The position numbers and the translations under genes are program-made. DNA of 10,420 bases, from assembly GCA_031282785.1 (NCBI GenBank), contig JAITDB010000065.1:1-10420 (forward strand), given 5' to 3'. The notes below the pieces were generated by a model, which did no database searches, was not told the DNA's origin, and saw only the letters and a list, made by a program, of their open reading frames with translations. Below, piece by piece: positions 1-7,593 of the stretch (position 1 is its first letter; each line of letters begins with the position of its first letter). This DNA comes from Holosporaceae bacterium (GTDB lineage Bacteria > Pseudomonadota > Alphaproteobacteria > UBA3830).

Positions 1-1
1 G

Positions 2-103
2 AACCCTATCGAACACTTCTGGAGTTGGTTAAAAAGAAAAATCAGATCATTAAAAATTAAATTCACTTCTCTAGATGATGCCATATACTACGCACCATCA
101 TAG
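2..103 (+). pseudogene. IS630-family transposase, C-terminal 33 residues (cut by window edge)
   Basis: This is the end of an open frame that enters from the left edge. It begins with NPIEHFWSWLKRKIRS, the signature of the last catalytic block of IS630/DDE_3 transposases, in which the Glu of NPIE is the third acidic residue of the DDE triad. The frame closes with TAG at 101-103, and the element itself appears to end about 13 bp later at a TATA. The N-terminal part lies outside the window, so whether this copy is intact cannot be judged. A 63-bp near-identical inverted copy of its 3' end lies at 10239-10301. The family call is based on motif recognition and is fairly secure. Confidence 0.8.
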
Positions 104-116
104 TGAGCCATGTATA
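54..116 (+). repeat. 63-bp IS630 3' end, copy 1 of an inverted repeat pair
   Basis: This segment contains the last codons of the transposase plus the terminal bases of the element. Its reverse complement matches 10239-10301 with a single mismatch (C96 here against A10259). Similarity stops at TATA on the inner side of both copies, which fits IS630 elements inserting at, and duplicating, TA. The two copies point towards each other across the gene block. Confidence 0.85.
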
Positions 117-178
117 CTACCCTGTGGATTAGAAAGAAGAACAAACTTACTGTCGCGCACTACGCGTTTTTCGGCTTC

Positions 179-225
179 AAGAGCAGTTTTTGTAGACGTT
201 TCACATGTTTCCAATCACTGCTCTT
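179..225. other. Hairpin in an otherwise featureless 260-bp stretch (117-377)
   Basis: AAGAGCAGT at 179-187 pairs perfectly with ACTGCTCTT at 217-225 around a 29-nt loop. No T tract follows on either strand, so it is not a typical intrinsic terminator. The surrounding 117-377 holds no gene I recognise. Short open frames exist on both strands, but none has a ribosome binding site or a family motif. It could be a small structured RNA, a remnant of a decayed gene, or chance. Confidence 0.3.
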
Positions 226-377
226 CGAGGTTTGATGTATTCGTTTCTGCAACTTAGAGGCGCGTCGGTGGAGTATGCTTTATCTGAATGCTGTTCGGAA
301 AATGAAATCAAATCGCTACACTTAGACAATCTCAGCTTGTACAGAAACAATCTTAAAGACGATATCAAAAAGTTTAT

Positions 378-1199
378 TTACTCCACAGGCTCGAATCTCT
401 CTGGATACCTAAAGTCATCTATGACGGGATTCCCTTCATGATCAATGAATATCATACTCCAGACCTGAGAGTTGGGATAGATGCCCTTTGGCTCATCCGT
501 ATATAAAGTAAGAGCATAAAAATCAAATGAGCCACTCGCTTCCTTTATTTCATCGCTGTTGTCATCTTTTTTAATGACGCCCCAACTTCTCGAAAAAATT
601 TTATAAGTGACTTCGGCTTTGGTGTTTTCATCAGGCAGCTTAGGAACAAGTATATCAGTAGTGCCCTCGACGGAACCTACTAATTCTTTATAAAGTTCTA
701 CTTTTCCAGAAATAGTGTTGATACCACTAAACATGCTATTAATTTTATCAGTAGTAGTGGTGTTATCTTTAGGCTTTGGCCAAGGAGATGACAGCGTGAA
801 CCGAATAGATCTTTTATCAGAATCAACGACCATCTTCTTCACCCATAGGCTTTGGGATTTAGGTCTTTCCCAGATAATGTCAACTTCATCTGAAATCACT
901 TGCGTATAACCGCCGCCTTCCTTTTTCACGTGGCTAATATTTACCAATGAAACAGGAATGCATCCGTTCTCAGTGCATTCATTAATAGGCTCGCCTTTCA
1001 AATCAATATACACTCTACGAATGAGAGGAAGATCCAAATAATATTTTTCGTTATTAACACCAGTGGTATCAACGGTGTAGTCTGGAACAGGAGTAACTGT
1101 CACATTAACTTCACGGATTCCGGGAGAAAACTCAGAAATGGGATACACTATTCTATAGTTCATGCTTTTTACATCAAACAGACAAAGACTCATTAGCAC
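378..1199 (-). CDS. Unrecognised secreted protein; signal peptide apparently frameshifted
   Basis: The open frame encodes 273 residues if begun at GTG 1199, or 271 from the ATG at 1193. I do not recognise the family. The body is rich in alternating hydrophobic and polar residues, as in beta-rich exported proteins (for example REVNVTVTPVPDYTVD), with a Thr run (DNTTTTDK) near the middle and the C terminus DDFRYPERFEPVE. Neither in-frame start has a ribosome binding site. By contrast, an ATG at 1216-1218 has a good GAGG site five bases upstream. It would give MKNCFFVLMSLCLF, a convincing signal peptide, if the 7-A run at 1200-1206 (T run in the mRNA) were six. As written, that reading frame stops after 14 codons. 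The gene is therefore a recent pseudogene, a slippage-controlled gene, or a one-base sequencing error. A good promoter candidate at 1273-1302 suggests it is transcribed alone. Exported location is inferred. Confidence 0.6.
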   Translation of the reverse strand: MLMSLCLFDVKSMNYRIVYPISEFSPGIREVNVTVTPVPDYTVDTTGVNNEKYYLDLPLIRRVYIDLKGEPINECTENGCIPVSLVNISHVKKEGGGYTQVISDEVDIIWERPKSQSLWVKKMVVDSDKRSIRFTLSSPWPKPKDNTTTTDKINSMFSGINTISGKVELYKELVGSVEGTTDILVPKLPDENTKAEVTYKIFSRSWGVIKKDDNSDEIKEASGSFDFYALTLYTDEPKGIYPNSQVWSMIFIDHEGNPVIDDFRYPERFEPVE

Positions 1200-1227
1200 A
1201 AAAAAAGCAATTTTTCATAATAACCTC
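1200..1227 (-). other. Likely original start region: GAGG site, ATG at 1218, and 7-A homopolymer
   Basis: On the minus strand GAGG (1224-1227) is followed by TTATT and ATG (1216-1218), then AAAAATTGC and seven T. Reading from this ATG gives MKNCFFCANESLSV and a stop. Removing one T gives MKNCFFVLMSLCLFDVKS, continuous with the long downstream frame. The ribosome binding site and signal-peptide logic both favour this as the ancestral start. Confidence 0.6.
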
Positions 1228-1272
1228 ATGTATTCTACAAATATTTTGCCAAAAATGTTACGGTCTGTTATT

Positions 1273-1302
1273 AGAATATCACATGCTAGAGATCTGCGTC
1301 AA
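1273..1302 (-). promoter_or_regulatory. Sigma70-type promoter candidate for the 378-1199 gene
   Basis: On the minus strand there is TTGACG (1297-1302), an 18-base spacer, and TATTCT (1273-1278) preceded by TGA, which gives the TGn of an extended -10 box. Initiation near 1265 would leave a leader of roughly 45-50 nt before the ATG at 1218, consistent with that ATG being the intended start. The rest of the gap between 1219 and 1421 shows nothing else I can support. Confidence 0.5.
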
Positions 1303-1421
1303 CAACCGGAATTGAGACTGCTCTTTATTTTTGGACTCAAGAAGTGACTATATGAAAATAACGAAGGTGAAGAGCACATTTTTTTGGCGAAATTTTTCTT
1401 CGGCATTAAAAAAATGCGTGA

Positions 1422-3890
1422 TTATTTCATCCACTGGGCGATTAGACTCCGCGGATTTTTTGTGATTTCAGATGGATGTCCGGCTGCAATAATTTTTCCG
1501 CCTTCCGGACCTCCTTTTTCTCCCATTTCGATGACGTAATCGGCGTTTTTTATGACATCGAGGTCGTGTTCAATGACGACGACGGTCGCGCCGTTAGCAA
1601 TCAGGATCTTCAGCGTGCGAATCAGCACTTCCACATCTTTGGGATGCAGTCCGATGGTCGGTTCGTCCAGCACAAACAGCGTATGGTTATGCACTTTGTT
1701 GATTTCCATGGACAATCTCATGCGTTGTGCTTCTCCTCCGGAGAGTTCTGGCGTTCCTTCTCCCAGCGTTAGATATCCGAGGCCTATACGTTCCATGTTG
1801 ATCAGTCTTTTTTGGATATTCGGTTCCTTTGCGAAAAAATTAATAGCCTCGTGGACTGTCATTGTCAGCACATCGACAATGGATTTTCCTTCATAGAAGA
1901 TTTTTGCGATCTTTGCGTCGTAGCGGGTTCCGTTGCAATCTGGACATGGCACGGAAAGATCCGGCAGATACTGTATATCTATGTCCATTTCACCGAGTCC
2001 CTCGCAGGCAGGACATCTTCCCTGTGCGTTGTTATAGGAAAACCAGCTTTCGGTATATTTTTTGGCGACGGCTTCCGCTGTGCCGGCAAAAAGTTTTCGT
2101 ATCAAATCAAAAATTCCCGTATATGTAGCCACGGTGGATCTGCTGTTTTTTCCGATGGGAGCCGCATCGACGAATTGCACGTTTTTGACACGCGCTGTCT
2201 CTAATTTTTCTATAAAATCCGGAAGTGTGGTATTCGATGTTTTGTCGTTTCTCGCTCGAATGGCCTCCACGAGACATTCCAAAACCAGCGTCGTTTTGCC
2301 TGATCCCGAGACCCCGGCAACCACCGATAATTTATTGACGGGAAATCGCGCGGTCAAATTTTTCAGATTGAATTTTTCTTTCACGCGGATTTCTATTGCT
2401 CCATGTTCAAAAACGTCGTTCTGCGGCTCGATTATGGAGCGATTTTCCTCTTCTTTTGCAAGATATGGCCCGATGATCGAATTCTCGTCTGCGATAATTT
2501 CCGACGGACTTCCGCGACATATCACACGTCCGCCGTTTTCTCCTGCGCTCGGTCCCATTTCGATCAGGTAATCAGCTTCTTTCAGCAGGAGAGTGTTGTG
2601 ATCCACGAAGAGCACCGTATTGCCATTCTCTACAAGATACCTAATAGATTTCACAATTCCTTCGATGTTGATGGGATGCAGTCCGATGGATGGTTCGTCG
2701 AACACATACAGCACGCCGGTGGTGTCGTTTTGTATGATTTTCGCCAGCTGGATCCTCTGGAGTTCTCCGTTGGAGAGGGAATTGCCCAATCTGTCGACCG
2801 CAAGATAAGAAACTCCAAGCGAATTCAGTACTTCGAGTTTGATATTGAGTTCTCCTAGTAATTCCTGGGCGATTTTTTCCAATCCCGGAGGCGGACCGCT
2901 CGATAATTTTTTTGCAAAGCCGTCCAGCTCCTTAATGGAAAAAGAAGATACTTCGCCTATGTTATGGCCGCACAATCTGCTAGACAGCGTGCGCGCGTTT
3001 ATCCGACTGCCGCCGCATTCGGGACATACCTCTGCATCGAAATATCTTTCAACTTTGGATAAAGTGACTTCGCTGGAGCTCTTGGAACTGTTCATGACCG
3101 CAAGATACGCGTTTTCATAATTTATGTTCAGCGGAATGGCCTTTCCCTTGTCGTTGGTATAGATCACCTGATGAATGCCTTCTTCGCCATGCAGTAGGAT
3201 ATGTTTTTCCTCGTCGGTGATGTCCTTGTAGGGAACATCGATGCGCACTCCCAGTTCTTTGGCGATGAGCGGATTGAGAGTTCGTCCCATCATACGCCAT
3301 GGAGAAATCGCGCCTTGTTCTACGGTCAGATTTTCGTCTGGAATCAGTTTTTTTGGATTGATGACGCGCACGAAACCGAGTCCCTCGCATTTGCTGCAGG
3401 CTCCGCCGGAGTTAAAGGAGAACGATTCGGCGCCGGGCAACTCGAAATTCTCTCCGCATTGGGGACAGCGAATGGACTCCCAGTCTCTGATTCCTTCTAT
3501 GGACGGCTCTACCATATGACCGTTGGGACACGGATGACTTCCAAGACGCGAAAACATCAACCGAATGACGTTAAGAGTCTCGGTCATAGTGCCGACGGTG
3601 CTTCTGATGCCAGGAATCGCAGGACGCTGGCGCAGTGCGATAGTAGACGGCAAGTAGCGTATCGAATCGATTTTTGCCTTTTTTGGTTGGGAAATGCGTC
3701 TTTTGGAATAGGCAGAGAGTGCGTTCAGATATTTGCGAAATCCCTCTGAATACAGGACTCCAAGCGCCAAAGAACTCTTGCCGGATCCAGATACTCCGCA
3801 AATGCCAACGATTTTTCCCAGAGGGATATCGATGTCGATGTTTTTCAGATTATTGACACGCGCTCCCCTGATCTCAATAAATTGCAGCAT
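1422..3890 (-). CDS. UvrA-family ABC ATPase lacking most of the UvrB-interaction domain (UvrA2/DrrC-like)
   Basis: This is an 822-residue cytoplasmic DNA-binding ATPase of the UvrA family; classical UvrA is about 940. Visible in order are Walker A GVSGSGKS (32-39), a Zn-type Cys cluster (C121, C142, C145, C165, C168), the insertion-domain finger CPECGG (289-294), signature LSNGE (372-376), Walker B with DEPSIGLHP, a second Walker A GVSGSGKT (526-533), the DNA-recognition finger C626/C629...C649/C652, signature LSGGE (716-720) and DEPTIGLHP. Only about 45 residues separate the first Cys cluster from the FSFNSGGACSKCEG block. In classical UvrA roughly 130 residues there form the UvrB-binding domain. 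That domain loss is the hallmark of class II UvrA2/DrrC proteins, linked in the family to DNA-drug tolerance. The start at 3890 (MLQFIEIRGARVNNLKN) matches the family; an upstream ATG at 3953 would add 21 atypical residues. The gene appears to be transcribed separately, 177 bp after mnmA. Confidence 0.9.
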   Translation of the reverse strand: MLQFIEIRGARVNNLKNIDIDIPLGKIVGICGVSGSGKSSLALGVLYSEGFRKYLNALSAYSKRRISQPKKAKIDSIRYLPSTIALRQRPAIPGIRSTVGTMTETLNVIRLMFSRLGSHPCPNGHMVEPSIEGIRDWESIRCPQCGENFELPGAESFSFNSGGACSKCEGLGFVRVINPKKLIPDENLTVEQGAISPWRMMGRTLNPLIAKELGVRIDVPYKDITDEEKHILLHGEEGIHQVIYTNDKGKAIPLNINYENAYLAVMNSSKSSSEVTLSKVERYFDAEVCPECGGSRINARTLSSRLCGHNIGEVSSFSIKELDGFAKKLSSGPPPGLEKIAQELLGELNIKLEVLNSLGVSYLAVDRLGNSLSNGELQRIQLAKIIQNDTTGVLYVFDEPSIGLHPINIEGIVKSIRYLVENGNTVLFVDHNTLLLKEADYLIEMGPSAGENGGRVICRGSPSEIIADENSIIGPYLAKEEENRSIIEPQNDVFEHGAIEIRVKEKFNLKNLTARFPVNKLSVVAGVSGSGKTTLVLECLVEAIRARNDKTSNTTLPDFIEKLETARVKNVQFVDAAPIGKNSRSTVATYTGIFDLIRKLFAGTAEAVAKKYTESWFSYNNAQGRCPACEGLGEMDIDIQYLPDLSVPCPDCNGTRYDAKIAKIFYEGKSIVDVLTMTVHEAINFFAKEPNIQKRLINMERIGLGYLTLGEGTPELSGGEAQRMRLSMEINKVHNHTLFVLDEPTIGLHPKDVEVLIRTLKILIANGATVVVIEHDLDVIKNADYVIEMGEKGGPEGGKIIAAGHPSEITKNPRSLIAQWMK

Positions 3891-4026
3891 AACGTAATTC
3901 CATCGTTTTGTTCTAAATATGATACATGAATCATCGAAATTCGTCTTATGCATTCTATATCATTATTGCAACTTCTATAAAGAAAAATCGGATCCTTAAA
4001 TAGCTGATGCTATGCAGTACACATCA

Positions 4027-4032
4027 ATTATA
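4027..4032 (-). promoter_or_regulatory. Possible -10 box (TATAAT) upstream of the uvrA-like gene
   Basis: A perfect TATAAT lies on the minus strand in the 177-bp spacer between mnmA and the uvrA-like gene. I see no good -35 hexamer at 15-18 bp upstream of it, so the call rests on the -10 box alone. A small hairpin (ATAGC at 4000-4004 with GCTAT at 4009-4013) lies just downstream in the predicted leader. No clear terminator for mnmA is visible, so read-through from the operon is also possible. Confidence 0.3.
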
Positions 4033-4067
4033 GTAAATCCGCGTTTTTAGAGTGGGAGTCCAGTTGC

Positions 4068-5114
4068 TCAGCAAATTATTCCGCCGCCGATTACTCGGGT
4101 ATCGTCAAAAAACACGCAATGTTGTCCTTTTGCGATGCCGAACTCCGGAGAGTACAGCTGTACGAAGTATTCCTCTGAGTTTTTGCAGACGCTGGCGTTG
4201 GTTCTTTTGCTGCAGAGTCGCACTTGTACCTGGCAATCTCCGAGGAATTCTCCGTTGAGGAATCTTACGTCCCGCAGATGCACTACGTTTTCGCGCAGAT
4301 TCTCCAGATGGGAGACGACGATTTCATTTCTGATGGCATCGATGGCGCAAACAAAAAACGGTCCACCGGACAAGTTCAGTCCTTTGCGCTGGCCAATGGT
4401 GTAATTCACGATGCCCTTATGCCGACCGAGCACGATTCCATTTCTGTCGACGATATTGCCGCTCTCGAATCCGCTGTTGTTGGTGGAATAGCGTCGGATG
4501 AAGGACACGTAGTCTCTGTCTGGAATAAAGCAGATGTCCTGGCTATCGGATTTTTGAGCCACATGAATGCCATTTTGAGCGGCGATTTGCCGAACTGTCG
4601 GCTTGGCGTACCCTCCCAGAGGAAATATGGCGCGGCGCAGGATGTTCGGATCGACGGCATAGAGAAAATAGCTCTGATCACGGGTTTTATCCTCGGCTCG
4701 ATGTAGTTCGACGGAGGAAAACGGGTCTGCCTCGTTTCTTTTTATTTTTGCGTAGTGTCCGGTGACGAGAAAATCGGCGTCGTATTTTTTTCGTACCTCG
4801 TCCAGATAGTGAAATTTTAAAAATTTGTTGCACATTATGCAGGGATTCGGAGTCAGACCGTTTTCATAGGAATTCACGAAATAATCCATGACATATTCTT
4901 TAAAATCAGCTGCGCATTCCACGACTTCGTGCCTCACACCAAGAAATTCCGCGATTTGCTTGGCATCAGCGACGGCTTTTTGGGATCCTGGTGAATCGAA
5001 CATTCTAAAAGTGCAGCCGACGACGTCATAGCCGCGCTCCCGCATTAGAAAAGTGGAGACGGCGCTGTCGACTCCGCCCGACATTCCCACAACACATCTG
5101 ATTTTTTTCTGCAT
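4068..5114 (-). CDS. mnmA: tRNA-specific 2-thiouridylase MnmA
   Basis: MnmA is a cytoplasmic enzyme that adenylates and thiolates U34 of the Lys, Glu and Gln tRNAs to give the s2U wobble base, using sulfur relayed as a persulfide. The 348-residue protein has the full family architecture. The PP-loop SGGVDS lies at residues 12-17. Cys95 in NPCIMCNK corresponds to E. coli Cys102, and Cys195 in SQDICFI to E. coli Cys199, so both catalytic cysteines are kept. TGHYAKI follows the adenylation domain, and the NYTIGQRKGL block marks the C-terminal tRNA-binding region. Length is near the usual 360-370. The start is supported by AAGGTG five bases upstream of ATG 5114. It is the last gene of the operon, 13 nt after xerC. 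Confidence 0.97.
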   Translation of the reverse strand: MQKKIRCVVGMSGGVDSAVSTFLMRERGYDVVGCTFRMFDSPGSQKAVADAKQIAEFLGVRHEVVECAADFKEYVMDYFVNSYENGLTPNPCIMCNKFLKFHYLDEVRKKYDADFLVTGHYAKIKRNEADPFSSVELHRAEDKTRDQSYFLYAVDPNILRRAIFPLGGYAKPTVRQIAAQNGIHVAQKSDSQDICFIPDRDYVSFIRRYSTNNSGFESGNIVDRNGIVLGRHKGIVNYTIGQRKGLNLSGGPFFVCAIDAIRNEIVVSHLENLRENVVHLRDVRFLNGEFLGDCQVQVRLCSKRTNASVCKNSEEYFVQLYSPEFGIAKGQHCVFFDDTRVIGGGIIC

Positions 5115-5127
5115 GTTTCACCTTCAA

Positions 5128-6117
5128 CTATTTTTTTATCTCCAAAGGATGAGATTTCTCATATATTTTCAGTATATTATAGTCATCCACGTCCGTATAG
5201 ATCTGTGTGCTGGAGAGCGATTCGTGTCCGAGAAGCTCTTGCACCGATCTCAGATCCGCCCCCCTCTGAAGAAGATGCGTCGCAAAGCTGTGTCTAAAGG
5301 CATGGGCACTGGCATGATCCGGAAGATTATACATGATGCGCAGCTTTTGCAAACGATTATCCACATAGGAGGCGTGTAATTTTTTCCCCATCACTCCCAC
5401 AAATAGATATCCGCCGGAAATGTCATGGGGACAGCTGGAAATATATCTTCTTATTCGCTCCAGAGCCAGAGGCAGAAGAAGTACCACGCGATCTTTTTTG
5501 CCCTTTCCGGTTATTTTTATTTCTGCAGCTACGTCCTGCGTTTTTATGGACAATGCTTCGTTTATGCGCATGCCCGTGCAATACAAAAGCGTGAACAGAG
5601 CTCGGTCGCGATCGGTTACCCAGCCGGGATCTTCGTCGAAAAATGTGTCGAGGTTTATGAAGTCCAAAACGACGTTCTCATTTATAGGCTTCGGCAGCAA
5701 AGCAGATAATTTCGGACGCCGCACGGCATGAATTACCTTCAGATCCATCAAATTTTTTTTGGCCAAAAAGTTGAAGAACGATCTCGCCGATGACAATGCT
5801 CGAACGTTCGATCTCGCGCTCATGCCGTTACCAATGCGGGCGGATAGCCATGCTCTGAAATCGGAAATTTTTAGCTGCTGCAGGATCCGGAGCGATATTT
5901 TTTCGGCGAAGTGACCGCTTAGGAAATGAAAAAAATTTCTCAGATCGTTTGTGTAGGCAGAAAGAGTATGAACCGAATAACAACGCTGAACACGCAGCTC
6001 CTCCAGCCATTCTGCCGTGAGATTTTTCAATTCCTCCGAGAGATTATCGCTTAACGTATCTGTTTCACAATTGACGGTAGTAGATTCACTGCTCGGGTCG
6101 TTTTTTTTTGCGGTCAT
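5128..6117 (-). CDS. xerC: Tyrosine recombinase, XerC type
   Basis: This is a site-specific recombinase of the Xer class, expected to act with XerD at dif during chromosome-dimer resolution. The 329 residues comprise an N-terminal SAM-like core-binding domain (about 30-120; SVHTLSAYTNDLRNFFHFL) and a C-terminal catalytic domain. All active-site residues are present: R184 (GMRINEAL), K205 (GKGKKDR), H272 and R275 (HAFRHS), H298 (LGHES) and the nucleophile Y307 (TQIYTDV). The Ser/Arg-rich stretch ARSNVRALSSARSFFNFL resembles alphaproteobacterial XerC more than XerD, but the C/D assignment is by resemblance only. The first 30 residues are a non-conserved hydrophilic extension. Its ATG overlaps the fmt stop by four bases (ATGA), so translation is probably coupled. 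Confidence 0.92.
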   Translation of the reverse strand: MTAKKNDPSSESTTVNCETDTLSDNLSEELKNLTAEWLEELRVQRCYSVHTLSAYTNDLRNFFHFLSGHFAEKISLRILQQLKISDFRAWLSARIGNGMSARSNVRALSSARSFFNFLAKKNLMDLKVIHAVRRPKLSALLPKPINENVVLDFINLDTFFDEDPGWVTDRDRALFTLLYCTGMRINEALSIKTQDVAAEIKITGKGKKDRVVLLLPLALERIRRYISSCPHDISGGYLFVGVMGKKLHASYVDNRLQKLRIMYNLPDHASAHAFRHSFATHLLQRGADLRSVQELLGHESLSSTQIYTDVDDYNILKIYEKSHPLEIKK

Positions 6118-7064
6118 GCGAACGCTTTTCCCAAAAAATTTTTATGACCACGGATGAAATCCTCTGCTTTCATTTTCTTTTTTCCCTCCGGCTGGATTTC
6201 CAGTAGTTTCAGTCGACCGATACTGCAGCAGACGGCACCGTCTTCAAGCAGCGTGCCCGCGGAATGAGGGAGAGAAGCGTCTGGAGCGACAGCGGCGTCG
6301 AGAATTTTCACACGCACGCCTTCTATTTCGCTCCATGCAGACGGAACCGGAGAAAATGCGCGAATCTGTCTCAAAATATTTTCAGACGCGTTGTTCCAAT
6401 TGATCCGACATGACTCCTTCGAAATTTTTGCGGCGTAGGTAGCTCCGTGTTCCGGCTGCGGATGCGCTCCGGCCAAGTTTTTTTCGAGATTGTGCAGTGT
6501 TTCCAGAATCATTTCTGCTCCCATGATGCCGAGTTTTTCCGATAGCTCTCCATGGTTGGTTTCGGGAGTAATCGCAAGCGATCGGGTTGCTATGACGTCA
6601 CCAGTATCGACGCCAGCGTCCATTTTCATGATGCTAATGCCGGTTTCCCGATCTCCGGCGAGTATAGCCGCCTGAATGGGAGCCGCTCCCCTCCAGCGCG
6701 GAAGAATCGATGCATGAATATTAATGAACCCGTAGGTGGGAATATCCAGAATATTCTGAGGAATGATCAGGCCATAGGACGAAACCACTGCCAGATCCGG
6801 CTTCAGAGCGCGAAATAACTCCAGTTGCTCTTCGTTGCGCAGACTTTTGGGCGTATGAATCGGTATCCGGGGCGTTTTTTTTTCCGCGAATTCCTGCACG
6901 GCGGATTTTTTTATCTGGTAACTTCTCCCGGACGGCTTCGGAGCCTGCGTATACACGGCCACAACGTTAAAACCGTCGTGTTCCAGAGCAGCAAGACACT
7001 TTAGCGAAAAATCCGACGTCCCCAGAAAAATAATTCTCATACTTTTGAGATCATTCGGAAGCAT
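6114..7064 (-). CDS. fmt: Methionyl-tRNA formyltransferase
   Basis: Fmt transfers a formyl group from 10-formyl-tetrahydrofolate to Met-tRNAi for initiation. The 316-residue protein shows the N-terminal Rossmann-like formyltransferase fold (MRIIFLGTSDFS), the catalytic triad N115, H117 and D153 in FINIHASILPRWRGAAPI and GVDTGDV, and the C-terminal OB-fold-like domain beginning near SCRINWNNASENILRQIRAF. Two starts are possible. ATG 7064 has a GGAG site four to five bases upstream and overlaps the end of def by 14 nt. ATG 7040 gives the more family-typical N terminus MRIIF but has no ribosome binding site. I prefer 7064. It follows def and precedes xerC in the operon. Confidence 0.96.
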   Translation of the reverse strand: MLPNDLKSMRIIFLGTSDFSLKCLAALEHDGFNVVAVYTQAPKPSGRSYQIKKSAVQEFAEKKTPRIPIHTPKSLRNEEQLELFRALKPDLAVVSSYGLIIPQNILDIPTYGFINIHASILPRWRGAAPIQAAILAGDRETGISIMKMDAGVDTGDVIATRSLAITPETNHGELSEKLGIMGAEMILETLHNLEKNLAGAHPQPEHGATYAAKISKESCRINWNNASENILRQIRAFSPVPSAWSEIEGVRVKILDAAVAPDASLPHSAGTLLEDGAVCCSIGRLKLLEIQPEGKKKMKAEDFIRGHKNFLGKAFA

Positions 7065-7593
7065 TTTTTTCTCCGTTTTCAGCGTTTTCCTTCAATAATT
7101 TTTTATATTTTCGCAGGGCGCTGGCGCGTTTTATTTTGTTCAATCTGTCTAGGTAGACTTTTCCGTCCAGATGATCCAGTTCGTGCTGCAGACAGAAGGA
7201 GAGATAGTCGGTGGCTTTTTCGATGGTGCATTTTTGAAAATTTTCGTCCAGGTACTCCACCGACACGCTTTCGTGACGCAAAACAGTATCGCGCAGAAAA
7301 GGAATCGACAGACATCCCTCGGTGGATTCCACTAGAACGTTTGATTTCCAGGTAAATTCTGGATTTATCATTTTATATATCTTAGGCGGCTCTTCCTGCA
7401 GGTCTATCACCACGATTCTTTTTGACACGCCTATCTGAGGAGCGGCCAATCCTGCTCCGCGGACTCTGTGAAGGGTAATCAGCATTTCGTCCAGTAGTTG
7501 GGTGCATTCTTTGTCTCCGATGACCACTTCTTCGCATTTTTTCGACAAAATATTATGGGGATATTGTATTATTTCCATCCTGTATTTTTCCAT
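7051..7593 (-). CDS. def: Peptide deformylase
   Basis: This metalloenzyme removes the N-formyl group from nascent polypeptides, complementing Fmt encoded just downstream. The 180 residues contain all three family motifs: GAGLAAPQ (46-53), EGCLS (92-96; metal ligand C94) and QHELDH (136-141; ligands H137 and H141, catalytic E138). The C terminus is a Lys-rich helix (RASALRKYKKLLKEN). The ATG at 7593 follows directly on the stop of the upstream lipoprotein gene (TAAATG) without an obvious ribosome binding site, so translation probably depends on termination-reinitiation. An internal ATG at 7578 (MEIIQYPHNIL) is closer to the usual family N terminus and remains an alternative. Confidence 0.96.
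   Translation of the reverse strand: MEKYRMEIIQYPHNILSKKCEEVVIGDKECTQLLDEMLITLHRVRGAGLAAPQIGVSKRIVVIDLQEEPPKIYKMINPEFTWKSNVLVESTEGCLSIPFLRDTVLRHESVSVEYLDENFQKCTIEKATDYLSFCLQHELDHLDGKVYLDRLNKIKRASALRKYKKLLKENAENGEKNASE

Noticed and set aside
128..175. CGCG-CACTA-CGCG followed by five T near 152-170 as a terminator after the IS630 end
   Set aside because: A four-base stem is too short to support, and no plus-strand gene ends directly upstream other than the IS fragment.
205..441. Plus-strand open frame of 78 codons over the left gap
   Set aside because: It has no ribosome binding site, its 3' part is antisense to the 378-1199 gene, and the product resembles no family.
1395..1421. Hairpin-like GCATT/AATGC sequence just downstream of the uvrA-like stop as a terminator
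   Set aside because: The stem is only 5 bp, the T run lies in the loop, and no T tract follows the stem on the minus strand.
1351..1464. Short plus-strand frame (MKITKVKSTFFW...) between the 378-1199 gene and the uvrA-like gene
   Set aside because: It runs antisense into the uvrA-like 3' end, has no ribosome binding site, and its composition is driven by local T and A runs.
3891..3953. Upstream start for the uvrA-like gene adding 21 residues
   Set aside because: The added residues are not UvrA-like; the family N terminus begins at the ATG at 3890.
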